DNA of 64,000 bases from Euglena gracilis. Its lineage: Eukaryota > Euglenida > Euglenophyceae > Euglenales. The notes under the pieces were generated by a model, which was not told where the DNA came from, made no database searches, and worked only from the letters and a program-made list of their open reading frames with translations. Of the stretch, positions 43,546 to 54,393 are shown piece by piece. How positions within the stretch are numbered: the first letter of the stretch is position 1; every line of letters begins with the position of its first letter. Made by a program: the position numbers and the translations under genes. The stretch is taken from the NCBI GenBank assembly GCA_039621445.1, contig CP154955.1, positions 32,843,417-32,907,416 on the forward strand. Reading direction: 5' to 3'.

Positions 43546-44374
43546 ACCTCCAGCTGGATCAGGCTTCCTTCCTGCCCAGGAATGACCATGGCAGCGACAT
43601 CCGAAAATTTTTGCCGGGCGCTGAATGCACCGAGATGGTAAAGAGCATGTCCCCGGGAGCCCCACAACAGCTTAGAGATCATTTCACTAGACCCCTCCCC
43701 CCCGGAGGCCGTAACTCCTCCAGGCAGCCTGTATACAACACCAGCCTTCGGGGGAAGTTTTCCTTTATTGAAAGCTTTTAAGCACCCCGAGCAATTTCCA
43801 CTGCGAAAAAAGTCAGTCACCACTCCAACCACTCCATCACTCAAAAAATTTACAGCCAGTCACCACCACAAAAGTGTTGTCACCCACGGTGTTCCTCGCA
43901 CCCCACGGTGTGCGCTAGTCCTGGGTTTTGTGTCCAGGGAGGGGCTCGGCCGGGTGGGTCTCCGGGCCGGGCCGCCGGTACAGCGCTCCGTGAGCCTTGG
44001 GCTGCAGTTTCGCCGGGGGCCGGACCTGGACGTCGTCCCACAGCGCGACGGGGCTGCGGGTGCCGGTCTGGACGGGCAGCGTTGGGGGCCGCGCCGGCCG
44101 CTCTGGCGGGCCCACGGCGGCCCGGCGGCCGGGCACCGACGGGGCCACTTTACCCCTGGCCGGACCTCCGCGACAAAAAAAGTATTTTTGAGCCGAAAAT
44201 GAGCGTTTTTTGATCCCCGGACCCTTGTTTTTGCCCCGTTTTTGGCCCGAACCCAATGGATTTTGGGTCATTTTCGGGCCAAAAAAGTCGAAAAAATCGA
44301 TTTTTTTTTTGCCCAAAACGATGTTTTTGAACCTCCCGGACCTGGAAAAAAAGTGTTTTTGAACCGAAAATCAG

Positions 44375-44575
44375 CGCGCCGGCCGGGCCGCCGGGCCGCC
44401 GGGCCGGGCCACCGGGCCTCCGGGCCGCCGGGCCGCCAGGCCGCTGGCCGGGCCGGGCCGCCGGGCCGCCGGCCGGGCCTCCGGGCCGCTGGGCCGGGGC
44501 CGCCGGCTGGGCCCGGCCGCCGGGCCGCCGGCCGGGCCGCGCCGCTGGGCCGCTGGCAGGCCGGGCCCGGCCGGG
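44375..44575. repeat. GGGCCGCC tandem array
   Basis: About 200 bp of degenerate GGGCC/GCCGG repeats. It follows A/T-rich DNA with repeated TTTTTGAACC and TTTTTGAGCC words. Confidence 0.85.
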
Positions 44576-46769
44576 GTGGTCTCCCAAAGAGCTCAGCTCT
44601 ACGTCACACCCTGGTGGTATAGCAGTCCGCTGTAGCACAGCCTGTGCCTTGACTTGGGGTTCTGCATGTGCGCAACCATAACAGAAAGTCGGAAGCCCCG
44701 CAACAGCGTGCCCTGCGTCCCAAATACACTTCAGCCTGGCTGGGTGTGGCTTGGGGTGTAAGAGTGGACTGTGGCGGGCGTTCCCTCCACAACCCTGCAA
44801 CAGCCAATGGATGAGGATGGGGAGAGGCAAGGATCAGGGGGATGGGTCAGTCGGGCCACTCCGCCAAAAAAAGATCAAACATCAATGGATTAGTCAAAAC
44901 CCCCCAAAAAACTCCGGCGTTCAGCGCACCTTAAGCAACGGTATGATCAGAACACACCAGACCTTGGTTGGTGAATCCTTTGTTTTCCTTTGCTGCTTGG
45001 GCATTGACTATTTCGGGGACGGGAGAAAGGGTGTTTGTTACACAAGGTTTACACAAGGGGGGGGGGACAAACGCCACCCACAAGGTCGCGGATAGCTGGT
45101 TGGGCCGTCCTCCATCGTCATTATGGCTTCTCGACCCATGAGGGAGGCCGCTGAAAAAATGGGTGACTCTCCACCACCCATACTGAGAGACTGATACAGG
45201 CCGGACCCTGCTGGTTGTCGCTGGCCGGCCTTATGTTGGGAGGAGGGGAATGCAGAGAGTCCAGCCCCCCGGACCAGGGGCCAACCAACACCGACGAGAC
45301 AGGGAGCGTCGGTCACCCCCTGCCCTGTCGAGCTGGATCCCCCTGGGGGGGGAGTAATTCAAGGAAGTCCACGTTGGCAGGTTGGCTTTTTTTCCAGCAT
45401 CAGAGGCACCACACATGCTGGTAAAGGAAGGAAAGAACACAACTGCTGCAAAGGTGATGGCCAATTAACCCTGACGCCAAACCTTGAGGAATCTGTGGAA
45501 AACTTGGTGAAATGAGGGGTCAGTGCACCCTCCCATCATACACCACCGCGTATCCGGTGCGGGGGGAGAGGGGGCAACACCGAACCCCGGACAGCCGGTC
45601 AGCCGACACACACCTGTACTGCACAGGGTGGCGGCTCTGTGTTACGGCGGGGGGCGAGCGATGGGCGGTGGCCTGAGCTGCCAGCCTCTCCTCCCGGACG
45701 TTCACCACCTGCACAGCAGCAGCAAAGCGGATTGGGGTTGAATCCTGTGGGGGGGGCTGGTGGCCACTGAGTGCTCCTGGACTGGCACCGTCCAACCAGA
45801 AATGCCCCACCGTTTGCTTGGTCCATGACGACAGGCACCACTGGGATGGTGGACAGGGCTATTAAAGTTGCTTCAGGACCCCCCAAAGGGTCATATAGGG
45901 GGGGGTCATTTAGGGGGGGGATACTTTTCCCACTTAAAAAAAATGCTCTGCCGTGGGCGTCCGTTTCACAGCACTATGAAGCAGACTACTCTTTCTTTTG
46001 TCCCCCGGGTCCGAATGCCCGACTCCTGGGCTCAAGGGGGCGGTGGTTGCGACCAGTTCCACGGTCGCGGATTTGGTTGCTGCTGGTGGGGCATGCAACA
46101 TCCGCTTCCAGCTTTTTTTCAACTTCCACCAGTTTGCTGTCTGCTTTTGTTCTTTTGTTCGTACTCGTTCTCCTATCCACCATTTCCTCAGACTTGAGAC
46201 GGTTTTTCATCACGGTGTGCAAACTGCAAACTGGTGAAATGTTCCACACTCTGAAGTTGCCGGCCCAAAAAACCGAGTGGGCCACCAATGAGTGGAAACG
46301 GAAGTGGCACTTCTGGAAGCCAAGAAACGGACGTTGTCCCCAGTTCCTATATCTGCCCCTGTTGTTCCTACACCGGTCGGAAGCGGGCAGGATGCCGCGA
46401 CTGAAGCAAGAAAGGCATAAACACATGATAACCGTACTGCGGTGGAACCCACTCGCCCCCCCCCCGACCCAACCACAAACCTCTGCCTCTGGGCTGGAGG
46501 GTCTGGGGAAGGACCCTGGAAGCCTAGGGATGGGTTTCTTGGGAAATGCTTTCAGACAACCCGTTTTTTTTGGGGGGGGGTGCTCTCTCCCGGGCTGTGT
46601 AACCCCCTCCCCAGGGGGTTTAAAAAGAAGCCTGGAGGGGGGCCTGCCATCAGAGTGTGGCCGAAAGACGTCCAGGGGCCACCCACCAACCCCCAGGGGG
46701 GGAGCCTTTGGAGGGGGGGGGGAGCCTGCCCCCCCCCCCTTCCCTAGCAACCAGGGGACTCGGGGAGAC
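44576..46769. other. No supported gene
   Basis: Mixed DNA with G runs. The end of the RING-H2 gene should lie just below 46770, but no terminal exon was recognised after the donor at 46769. Confidence 0.4.
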
Positions 46770-46960
46770 CTCCTTGCGACACAGGGGGCACGTGCGGTTC
46801 TTCTCCAGCCAGGGCGTGATGCAGTCCGCGTGGAAGAGGTGGCCGCAGGTCAGCAGCGTCGCCCGCTCCCCCAGCCGGAAGTCCTCCTGGCACACCGTAC
46901 ACGTCTTGGTGTCTGTGTTCTTGAGGTGGCCCGGCTGGATGCTGACCACCGGCAAGTCCC
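46770..46960 (-). CDS. Exon encoding the RING-H2 finger
   Basis: The acceptor is CACGTGCAG and the donor AAGGAG/GTCTCC. It carries C-x2-C, C-x-H-x2-H-x2-C and C-x2-C in canonical order, with the conserved Trp in ITPWLEKNRTC. Confidence 0.88.
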
Positions 46961-48765
46961 TGCACGTGGGGCGGGGGGGGGGAGCTCACACTCCTGCGCT
47001 TTCCCACAAAACCACCAGGTACCAAACAAAGCAAGTGCTCCGTCTGCTTCTGGGATGCTTCCACACCGCGGGCTCTGTGCCACGTGTGCACGTGTGCGGC
47101 AAACCGCGTGCACCGCATGGAACCGCGTGCACACCTGACAAGGAACAGGTACAAACTAAAATGAATCTTTGAGAGAAGAACCACACATGAAAGCGCCCAT
47201 GGATTGCAACATTGCAACATTAGACAATGCTCGTCAATTATAGCTGCTTTATTGCCAAAATTTTGGCTAGTTTTGCCACAACATCTCACCGAGTCTGTAC
47301 ATATGGCCACTGTGCAAGTGAATCTGTGCAAATGGCCTGGCCAAAAGTGGCCAAAAATAGAAATTAAAAATAATAAGCCAGAACTGGCAAGAAGCAAAGA
47401 AACCTGGCCTAAAATGGCCACAAACAGACAAATGGTGAAAATAGCCAGAAACAACAAAATTAGTAGGATAAAATGTGCCAACGGTGGCAGAAAACGGCCA
47501 AAAGTGGTCTAAATTTCCAAATGGCCAAAAGTAGCCTCGACTGACCAAAAAAAAAAAAATGCCTGAAAACAGCCAAAAATGGTCGATTTGTTGGAAACCA
47601 GCCCCAAAAAAAATGAAATGGAAGACAAGGTAGAGATTTGAGAAAATTTCACAAGTGGGAATGGTTCTACTCACAAGGTGCGCGGTGCGCCACGCGCTGC
47701 CGCGCAGTGCCTCACGCGGTGCACGAGGTGTAGGAGCATCCCCTCTGCCAACCGCTCAGCCAATTGAGCACCAGATGAGATCAGCCGCCAACAGATCCCC
47801 CTTTCCTGACAAATCTTCCAGTGGCGGAGTTTGGGACGTTTTGGGTGCGCTTTCACCTGAGCAAAACGTCCCTGTGTGTGCTACGGCAGTGTCATGTGTC
47901 ACACACCTGATGTCCTGCGCCGATGCAGGCGTCCATTGGGGCTCCTTGCCAGGCGGCCATGCTATCCTCCCCTGGCCAGCAAACCACCAAACCAAAAAAT
48001 ATGGCGGATGGGAGGCGTCACCCAGAAAGAGCCCTCCACCCAACCGCAACCCCACCCCGCGTACGACCACCTGCGCACTCTGGTTCAGCAGGAGGGTCTG
48101 CAGCTCGTCGCGACTGACGAAGGGCCCACCGCCTCCCATGCTCAACAGCAGCGTCGGCAGGGCCCCGCCAAACAGGCCCCCCAGCGCGGCTGGCAGGCCG
48201 AGGGCGTCGCCGCTGCCGCCGCCGCCGCCACCGCCGCCCCGCAACTGCGGCGCTGACGCCGTCCGGGCAAAGGTCTGCGCCATGAAGTGGGGCCAGGGGT
48301 GGGCGTCCTCCGGGCAGGCTTGCTCGGTCACACACCCGCACCTGTGCACGCGCATGCACACAACCACACCCGCACCACAAAACAAACAAATTACTCGCTC
48401 GTACACTGGTCAATCACTTTGCTCATGCAAACTCTCTGGGCTGTCTTTGCTGGTGGGTGTCTGTGTGTGTTTTCACAAAATATTTATCCCCCCCCATTCA
48501 GCCAAGCACAAACTATTTGGAAGGCTGGAAAACCCCCACAACAAACTCGGGTATTGCCTGCTGATCAAATCCAGCCGAACGAAAAGACAATTTTCCTGGA
48601 AAAGCCTGGGAAGCATCCCAAGAGCAGGTATTTGGGGGGGGGGGGGCACATCCCTGGGTGGGCCATACTGTGGCCGTGGTCTCGGGAAAGGGAGTCGCGG
48701 GCCTCATCAAAGCCCATGCTCTCGAAATCGGTCATCCTCATCGGTCGCATGGCCGATGAGATGCA
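46770..48765 (-). CDS. RING-H2 E3 ubiquitin ligase, RNF115/126-like (partial)
   Basis: Four minus-strand exons join in phase with GT-AG sites: 48765-48669, 48318-48079, 47856-47811 and 46960-46770. The protein reads PMRMTDFESMGFDEARDSL; then HPWPHFMAQTF with a Gly run and SRDELQTLLLNQ; then ESAPKTSQTPPLED; then LPVVSIQPGHL leading into the RING. The RING-H2 has CTVC, LLTCGHLFHADC and CPLC, so all eight zinc ligands are in order. The linker before the RING and the DELQTLLLNQ helix are the usual layout of RNF115/126 proteins, which transfer ubiquitin from an E2. Their N-terminal zinc finger, the start codon and the C-terminus were not found. The likely role is substrate ubiquitination in the cytosol. 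Confidence 0.75.
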
Positions 48766-48869
48766 CTGCAGGGGAGTGAGGAAACCATGCTTGTCCGCCA
48801 CGGCCTCCAGAGGCTGACTTCGGACTCAGCATTGCAGGCCCATGTGCACTTGGAAACCCGCACCCACCC

Positions 48870-49175
48870 ACTTTTTTTCTTCAAAAACCACCCACCCACG
48901 ATCCCCCTGGGAGGGGGTCAACCACCCGCCCACCCACCCACCCACCCACCCAAAATCCAGCCAAAATTGGCCAAAATTGGTTGAAAAATTTTGCAGCCCA
49001 ACCTTTGGCGGGGCCAAAACCTGACCCATGGCGCACCCCCCCCCCCTGCACCCACCCCTCCAGCGGCCCCAACCCACCCACCCACCATCGAAAACCCACC
49101 CATGGGTGGGTGGGTTTCCCCCCACCCTCCCATCACACAGGGGCTGAATGCAACTATGGTTGTGATCCAATTCTG
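48870..49175. repeat. CCCACC-rich dispersed repeat, copy 1
   Basis: It shares the word order AAACCCACCC, GGGGTCAACC, CAAAATCCAGCCAA, CCTTTGGC, CCCATGG and CCACCC...CGAAAACCCACCC with 51030-51275. Copies are diverged but co-linear. Confidence 0.7.
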
Positions 49176-49699
49176 TCCAAAACACGGCGCACAACAGAAA
49201 TTAAATCACTCATTGGAGGCTGAAAAAAATGCCCTTCTTGTGAGTGCAAGAGGTCTGTAACTTTTCTGCTTCTACCATTCTGCAAGAATGAAATCTTAAA
49301 AATGGTTTGAACCCAGCAATTGTGCAAAATGCATGGCGGACTGTAAATTGACTGTAAATGCTTACATAGCGGACTGCAAGCTCTAGTGACATGGGGCAAA
49401 CTGCTGGGTAATTTGCCTTGTTCTTTTTTTAAAACACAGATGTGTAGCAGCAGCTACGCAGATACACACACAGCTACACACCCCAAACAAAATTCATTAG
49501 TTAAAAACGGCCGTGTCATATTCTCCCTCTTTGCAAGCCGCGCAGGTATGAAGCAACCACAAATGAAAGAATGTCTCCATTAATATTTATTAACTCCCAG
49601 AGGAACAACGTTGCAAAAAAGTTTCCGTTTAAAATAAGTCTAAGAATAAGGAGTCTGCTTCTGTCCATCAATAGCCCCAAACAGGGGCTTTCTTACCCC

Positions 49700-50520
49700 C
49701 CCCCCATGTCCAATGACCGGTAACCTCTGTCCTCTGACCGGGGGGGGGGGTGGTCGTTGGACATAGGGTAACCCCCCCCCTAATAGTGCTGCGGGGCCAA
49801 TAGAGCTGCGGGTCCAAATAGTGCGGCACCCCCCGCCGCCGGAGGCGGCCGTCCAATAGTGCGGCACCCCCCCAAAACATAGCAATGTGAAATGCGTAGA
49901 AGCCGGTGCAACCAACTGCAGGCAGCTTTTGTAACCCGCAGAGAGGGGAAAGGGGGCAAATTCCCACCCGAACAACTCACGGAAGTCGTCCGAAGTTGAA
50001 ACACACGACCTCACTAGCCTCAGAGTAGGACATTGAGCAGGCAAACAGGGTGTCTGTGGTGATAGGCCGGGACTAAGAGGCACCCAGTCCAATAGTGCGG
50101 CGGGTCCAAATAGTGCTGCACCCCCCGCCGCCGGAGGCGGCCGTCCAATAGTGCGGCAGTGCAATACTATTTGGGGGGGGGGGTTAGTGACCAAAAAGGT
50201 GTCCTCTGACCGGGGGGGTGGTCGTTGGACATGGGGTCAAAAGAAAGTTGGTGGGTACCCGGGTCCCTACCCACCCAAAAATGCCCAAATTTTCCCTTCC
50301 GGCGCTTCGCGCCGAAAATTTTGGGCAATTTTGACAAATTTTTGTCCAAAAAGTGTCAAAAATGGCATTTTGGCCAAATTTTTGGCCAATTTTGGGGAAA
50401 AATTTTTCGTCCCGGCGCTTCACGCCAGGACCAAAAATTTGGTCAAACCTCCGAAAAGGTGTCCTCTGACCGGGGGGGTGGTCATTGGACATAGGGGGGT
50501 CGTTGGACATAGGGGGGGGG
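49700..50520. repeat. Composite repeat, copy 2, with nested insert
   Basis: It has the same order of modules as 29.10-29.71 kb: ATGTCCAATGACC, TGTCCTCTGACC + G run + GGTCGTTGGACA, the GGCGCTTCGCGCC hairpin, and at the end the TGTCCTCTGACC module twice more. It is interrupted at about 49780-50175 by an insert bounded by two direct copies (49.80 and 50.09 kb) of a unit with CCAAATAGTGC and GCCGCCGGAGGCGGC. Confidence 0.72.
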
Positions 50521-50989
50521 GGAGGACACGGGAGGGGGGTCCCGTGCAGGGGTTTTTTTTTAAGACTGGGGGGGGGGGAGGGTGGTTGGCACACCCACCC
50601 CCTGGGGGGGGGCCCCCGGGGGGAGGGGGGGGTCCCGGGAGACCCACCCACTTTTGCCCGAAAATAGCCAAAAATGCCAAAAATACCACCTTTTTCAAAA
50701 CTCCCGCACCCGACTGTGAGGTGAGGGCGGACTGCACTGGCAGGTGGGGGGAGTGGACCCCTCCAGCCAGGGGGGAGGGAGACATCTCCCTCCCACCCAA
50801 CTGGTCCAAGTGAAATGGAAATATTTTTGGGGGCCAACGTGCCATTTTGGGGCAGTTTTTGGGTAAAAATTTGTCAGAAAGACCAAGTATGCGAAGCACG
50901 GAACCAAGTTGTCCCCTTTTTGGGGGTCCTGGGTACCCACCCCTCAGTCGGTCCAGACCCCTTGGCAGATGGGTTGGTACGAATCATAG

Positions 50990-51296
50990 ATTCACTTGGT
51001 GACCCGGGGGAGCACTTTCTGCCGGGCCCAAGCCCACCCACCCACTTTTTTGAAAACCCACCCAACCCACGACTCCCCTCCCCCCCCCCCCGAGGAGGGG
51101 TCAACCCCCCCCCCCAAAATCCAGCCAACATCGGTCAAAAATGATGAAGAAGTTTTCCGGCCCGGCCTTTGGCCGGGCAAAAAACCTGGCCCATGGTGTA
51201 CCCCCCCCCCGGGGATCCCAGCACCCCAACCCACCCACCCCCACTCTCGAAAACCCACCCGGGGGGGGGAGGGGTCACACAGGTGTTAAATGAAGC
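50990..51296. repeat. CCCACC-rich dispersed repeat, copy 2
   Basis: Co-linear with 48870-49175. Ends show weak inverse similarity (CACTTGGTGACCC and GGGGTCACACAGGTG), so it may be an old inverted-repeat element. No target duplication was found. Confidence 0.6.
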
Positions 51297-51351
51297 TATG
51301 GTCCAAATTACTCCCCCTCCGGTCCAGGAGGGGGGGGGCATCCCTCCTCAA

Positions 51352-51786
51352 CAGGCATTTGCTTAAGGACCCCCCCCGGGGGGGGGGGTACTGGCTAGCA
51401 AATCGGCTAGACACTGGAAAAAGTGGACTAGCTAGACCCCCGGGGGGGGGGGGGGTCCGGGGGTCCCCCCGACTGGAAAAAAAATTTTCCTCCGGCGCTG
51501 CGAGCCGAGATGGAAATGAGTTTTCGAATAGGTTTTTAGCTGATCTTGCTCAAAAAATCCCAAACGTGGCCAAAAATGGGCACTTTTGGCGATTTTTGTG
51601 GGTCCCAAAAAAATTTTCCGGCGCTTCGCGCCGGTCACTGGAAAAATTTTTCCCACTAGCTAGCCCTGCTAGCAGACCCCCCCCCCGGGGGGGTCTGCTA
51701 GAAATCCCACTAGCCAAATTTGGACTAGCTGCAGTCCAGCCCCCCCCAGGGGGGGGGGGTACTGCAATCCCTTAAGCAAATGCCTG
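51352..51786. mobile_element. MITE copy 2 (435 bp), 8-bp target duplication
   Basis: Same family as copy 1 along its whole length, with identical 17-bp termini. It is flanked by CTCCTCAA on both sides (51344-51351 and 51787-51794). The two copies have different target duplications, which proves independent insertions. Confidence 0.93.
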
Positions 51787-52209
51787 CTCCTCAACCCTGT
51801 ACACCGTTATTGTATCGAACCAGGGCGTCTGGCGCGCACAAAGAAATAGGAGGCTGAAAAATAACCGGCGGTGTTCGGTGGGTGAGGCATGCGGTGCAGG
51901 GGGGAGGAAACACGCAAACATGAACCAAACGGGCCGGTGGGTTTAAAACGAAAACCAGCAAAGCAGCAGCGGATGACAATGGGGCTTTGATTCCTTGATT
52001 CCTTCTGTAACTCTCGGTGTGAAATAAAAAACTCCCGACAGACAGGCGCATTCTGAGACACGTGTCTCAGAACTGCACGCCCTAAAAATGGCCATTTTCC
52101 TGTGAAATCAAACGAAATCAACAACACTGACGGCGACACAGGAGAAGTCCCATTTACCCCCAGAAAACTCAAACTGTACGTGTGACAGGAGGAAAGACAA
52201 GTTGGGATC

Positions 52210-52224
52210 GAGAGAGCGAGAGAG

Positions 52225-52258
<34 letters not shown>
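52210..52258. repeat. (GA)n microsatellite
   Basis: GAGAGA tract on plus just beyond the terminal exon of the acidic-tail gene. Confidence 0.9.
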
Positions 52259-52260
<2 letters not shown>

Positions 52261-52436
52261 CATAAATGGGGCAGGCACACATCCACCACATGTGCACAGA
52301 CCCCCTGTGCACAAGAGGGACCGCACAGATTTGGTGGAAGCGAAGGATGGGGGGAGGTGTGGGCGGACATGCGTATGGGGGAGTGCACGACACCGAGCAG
52401 CCGACCCGCCAGCGGCAGGCGGCGTCTGCCTGCCAA

Positions 52437-52929
52437 TCAGGGGGAGCCCTCCGAGTCAGAGCTGTACTCCGCCGTGCTGGTGTCCTCGTCGTACTCTTCG
52501 CTGGTGTCCCCCTACCAAGGAAAACGGAGCAGGCCCAGCGGGAAGAGTCACTACAAAAACTAAAAGAACAGCAACAAGAAAAGGCACAACATGCATGCAA
52601 TAGACTCACACACAAAAACATTCACCGAACAAACACACTTCATACACACAAAACACAAAACACACTTGATCTGGGGGCTTCAACGTTAAGGCCCCAGCCT
52701 CGGCGGCCGGCTGGAGTACAACAGAAGACGTCGATTCCTCTTCACCTTCCTCCTCTTCATCCTCATATTCCTCATAACCACTCTCTTCCTCCTCTTCCTC
52801 GTCGTCGTCGTCGTCGTCTCCCTTGTCCGTTTCCTCCGCCTTGGTTTTGGGGTCGTTCTCCTGACTCTCTGTCCAACTGTCCTCCTTTTCATCGCGGCGC
52901 ACCGTATCACTTGCCCCCTGTACGAGGCT
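52437..52929 (-). CDS. Acidic C-terminal exons of an unknown protein
   Basis: Two exons, 52929-52666 and 52511-52437, join in phase 0 (donor CAA/GTGTGT, acceptor TTGGTAG) and end at a TGA (52437-52439). The first carries SLVQGASDTVRRDEKEDSW and long Asp/Glu runs, then SVVLQPAAEAGALTLKPPDQ. The last reads GDTSEEYDEDTSTAEYSSDS and ends EGSP. The acidic, disordered tail suggests a histone-, nucleolar- or tubulin-interacting type of protein, but no domain identifies it. Upstream exons are uncertain: the segment 53069-53010 (PLTRPVAASCGATTFATSHG) is plausible but its phase does not match. Confidence 0.6.
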
Positions 52930-53009
52930 CTGGGACACAGTTATCAGTCAGGCCACCGACGCAGTCTCCTCTGCAAGATTTCTTTCCCGTAATGGGTGGG
53001 GGTTTACCG

Positions 53010-53069
53010 TGGGAGGTGGCGAACGTGGTGGCGCCGCAGCTGGCCGCGACCGGACGGGTCAGCGGTGAG
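53010..53069 (-). CDS. Small candidate exon
   Basis: The minus frame reads PLTRPVAASCGATTFATSHG, between an AG acceptor (GTGAGAG) and a good donor G/GTAAAC. It lies just upstream of the acidic exons; the phase differs, so linkage is open. The plus strand also has an open frame here. Confidence 0.3.
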
Positions 53070-54180
53070 CTCTCACAGACAGGTTTGTATGGGAATCTCG
53101 GAGGGGGGGGGGGGATGGGGGGGACCCCCCCCTTCCAAAACTGGGGGGGGGGAGACCCCCCTTCCTACCTCCAGTTTTCGGTTGCCGAAAATTTCGGCCG
53201 TTTTTGGGGGGGTTCAAAAGGTCAATTTTTCTGAAATTTCTCAAAAATGGTGGGTAATCAAAGGAAATGTCCGAGACCAAAATTGAAGCCCTTGAAATGC
53301 CCAATCTAACAGTATTTTGATTTCCCCACAACTCCCCGCCTGGCCCGAGTTACGGCCATTCTTTTCCGACCAATTTGGGCCATTTTGCCAAAATTCCATG
53401 TTGAGCCTCTAGAGGGTCCTAAAATACACACCTGGTGCAAAGCGCCGGAAGATTTTTTTTTGGCTCTCGCAGAGGAGGAGGGGTGGGGGGACCCCCCTTC
53501 CGAAACTAGGGGGGGGGTAGGGGCGGGCTTTGGGACATTAAAACACAAATGTCCGCCCATGGGCCGATTCTTTTGCAATTATTTCGTCGCTGATGCCGGT
53601 CATGAAAGAGGGAGCATTCCAGTTTTTTTTTGATGGTTAGATGTTAAAATTTGGGGGTGCTACTTCTTTAATCTCCTTTCAGGGGAATGTTTTTTTTAGG
53701 TTAGGCTGGCCTGATTTTGGGCCAAAGGTGGGAGCCCTGCACCATAAACAATTGACTGCTGGAGGGCATCCCCAGCTTGGTTACTGTGGAGATGGAAACA
53801 TGGGAGGTGGCGCTGCTGACAGCTGCGGCTGCCACCTTGCACCTCCCAAGGTAATTGCTGAGGTTATTTAAAGGCAAGAGGGTTAGGGTTAAGATTCTCC
53901 CTCAAACATTTTAACCCTTCCTGATCAACGCCATTATACTGACCTCCACAGGATATTCAGCCAACCCAAAAAGGATGCCCGATGCAATGGTTATGGAGGG
54001 ACCAGAGCGAGGCGCCAATTTCGCTCAAGGCATCCTGTGGGCACCAGTTTATCGCGCAAATACCAATTGGAACGCACGGACTCTGTGAGCAGGGTTGTGT
54101 GGGAAGCTCCGCAGACATGAGGCAGGTGGTAGGGGGGGTCACACCTTACCCCCCCCCCAGGGGGGTAAGGTGCAAAGATG

Positions 54181-54393
54181 GACACAGCCCTCGTCCACAT
54201 CGGTGGCCTGGACCGCCCCTCCGGGGTGGGGGGCCGGCCGCTGGGATCGGGGAACGGGGCGGAGGCCAGCGGTGCAGCGGGGCAGGGCGGGGGGGGACCA
54301 CCCTCAGTCCCGGCCCCGGCCCCGGCCAAAGACCCCCCCCTCTCCATCTCAGTGGGCGGAGTTCTTCAGGCAGCCATCCGGTTGACCCTCTGA
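54181..54393. other. GC-rich segment, coding strand undecided
   Basis: Plus frame: TALVHIGGLDRPSGVGG and on to a stop, after a possible acceptor GCAAAG. A minus frame is Pro-rich. Neither has decisive splice sites or a recognisable motif. Confidence 0.2.

Larger units (their letters stand above)
48766..52436. other. Repeat-filled interval between two minus-strand genes
   Basis: Contains two copies of a CCCACC-rich repeat (48.87-49.17 and 50.99-51.30 kb), a composite repeat (49.70-50.52 kb) and MITE copy 2. The 5' end of the RING-H2 gene should lie here but was not identified. Confidence 0.5.

Noticed and set aside
52606-52665. Extension of the acidic exon beyond CAA/GTGTGT
   Set aside because: The downstream reading (VCFVFCVYEVCLFGE) is translation of CA-repeat-like intron. 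The donor at 52665 joins in phase to the last exon.
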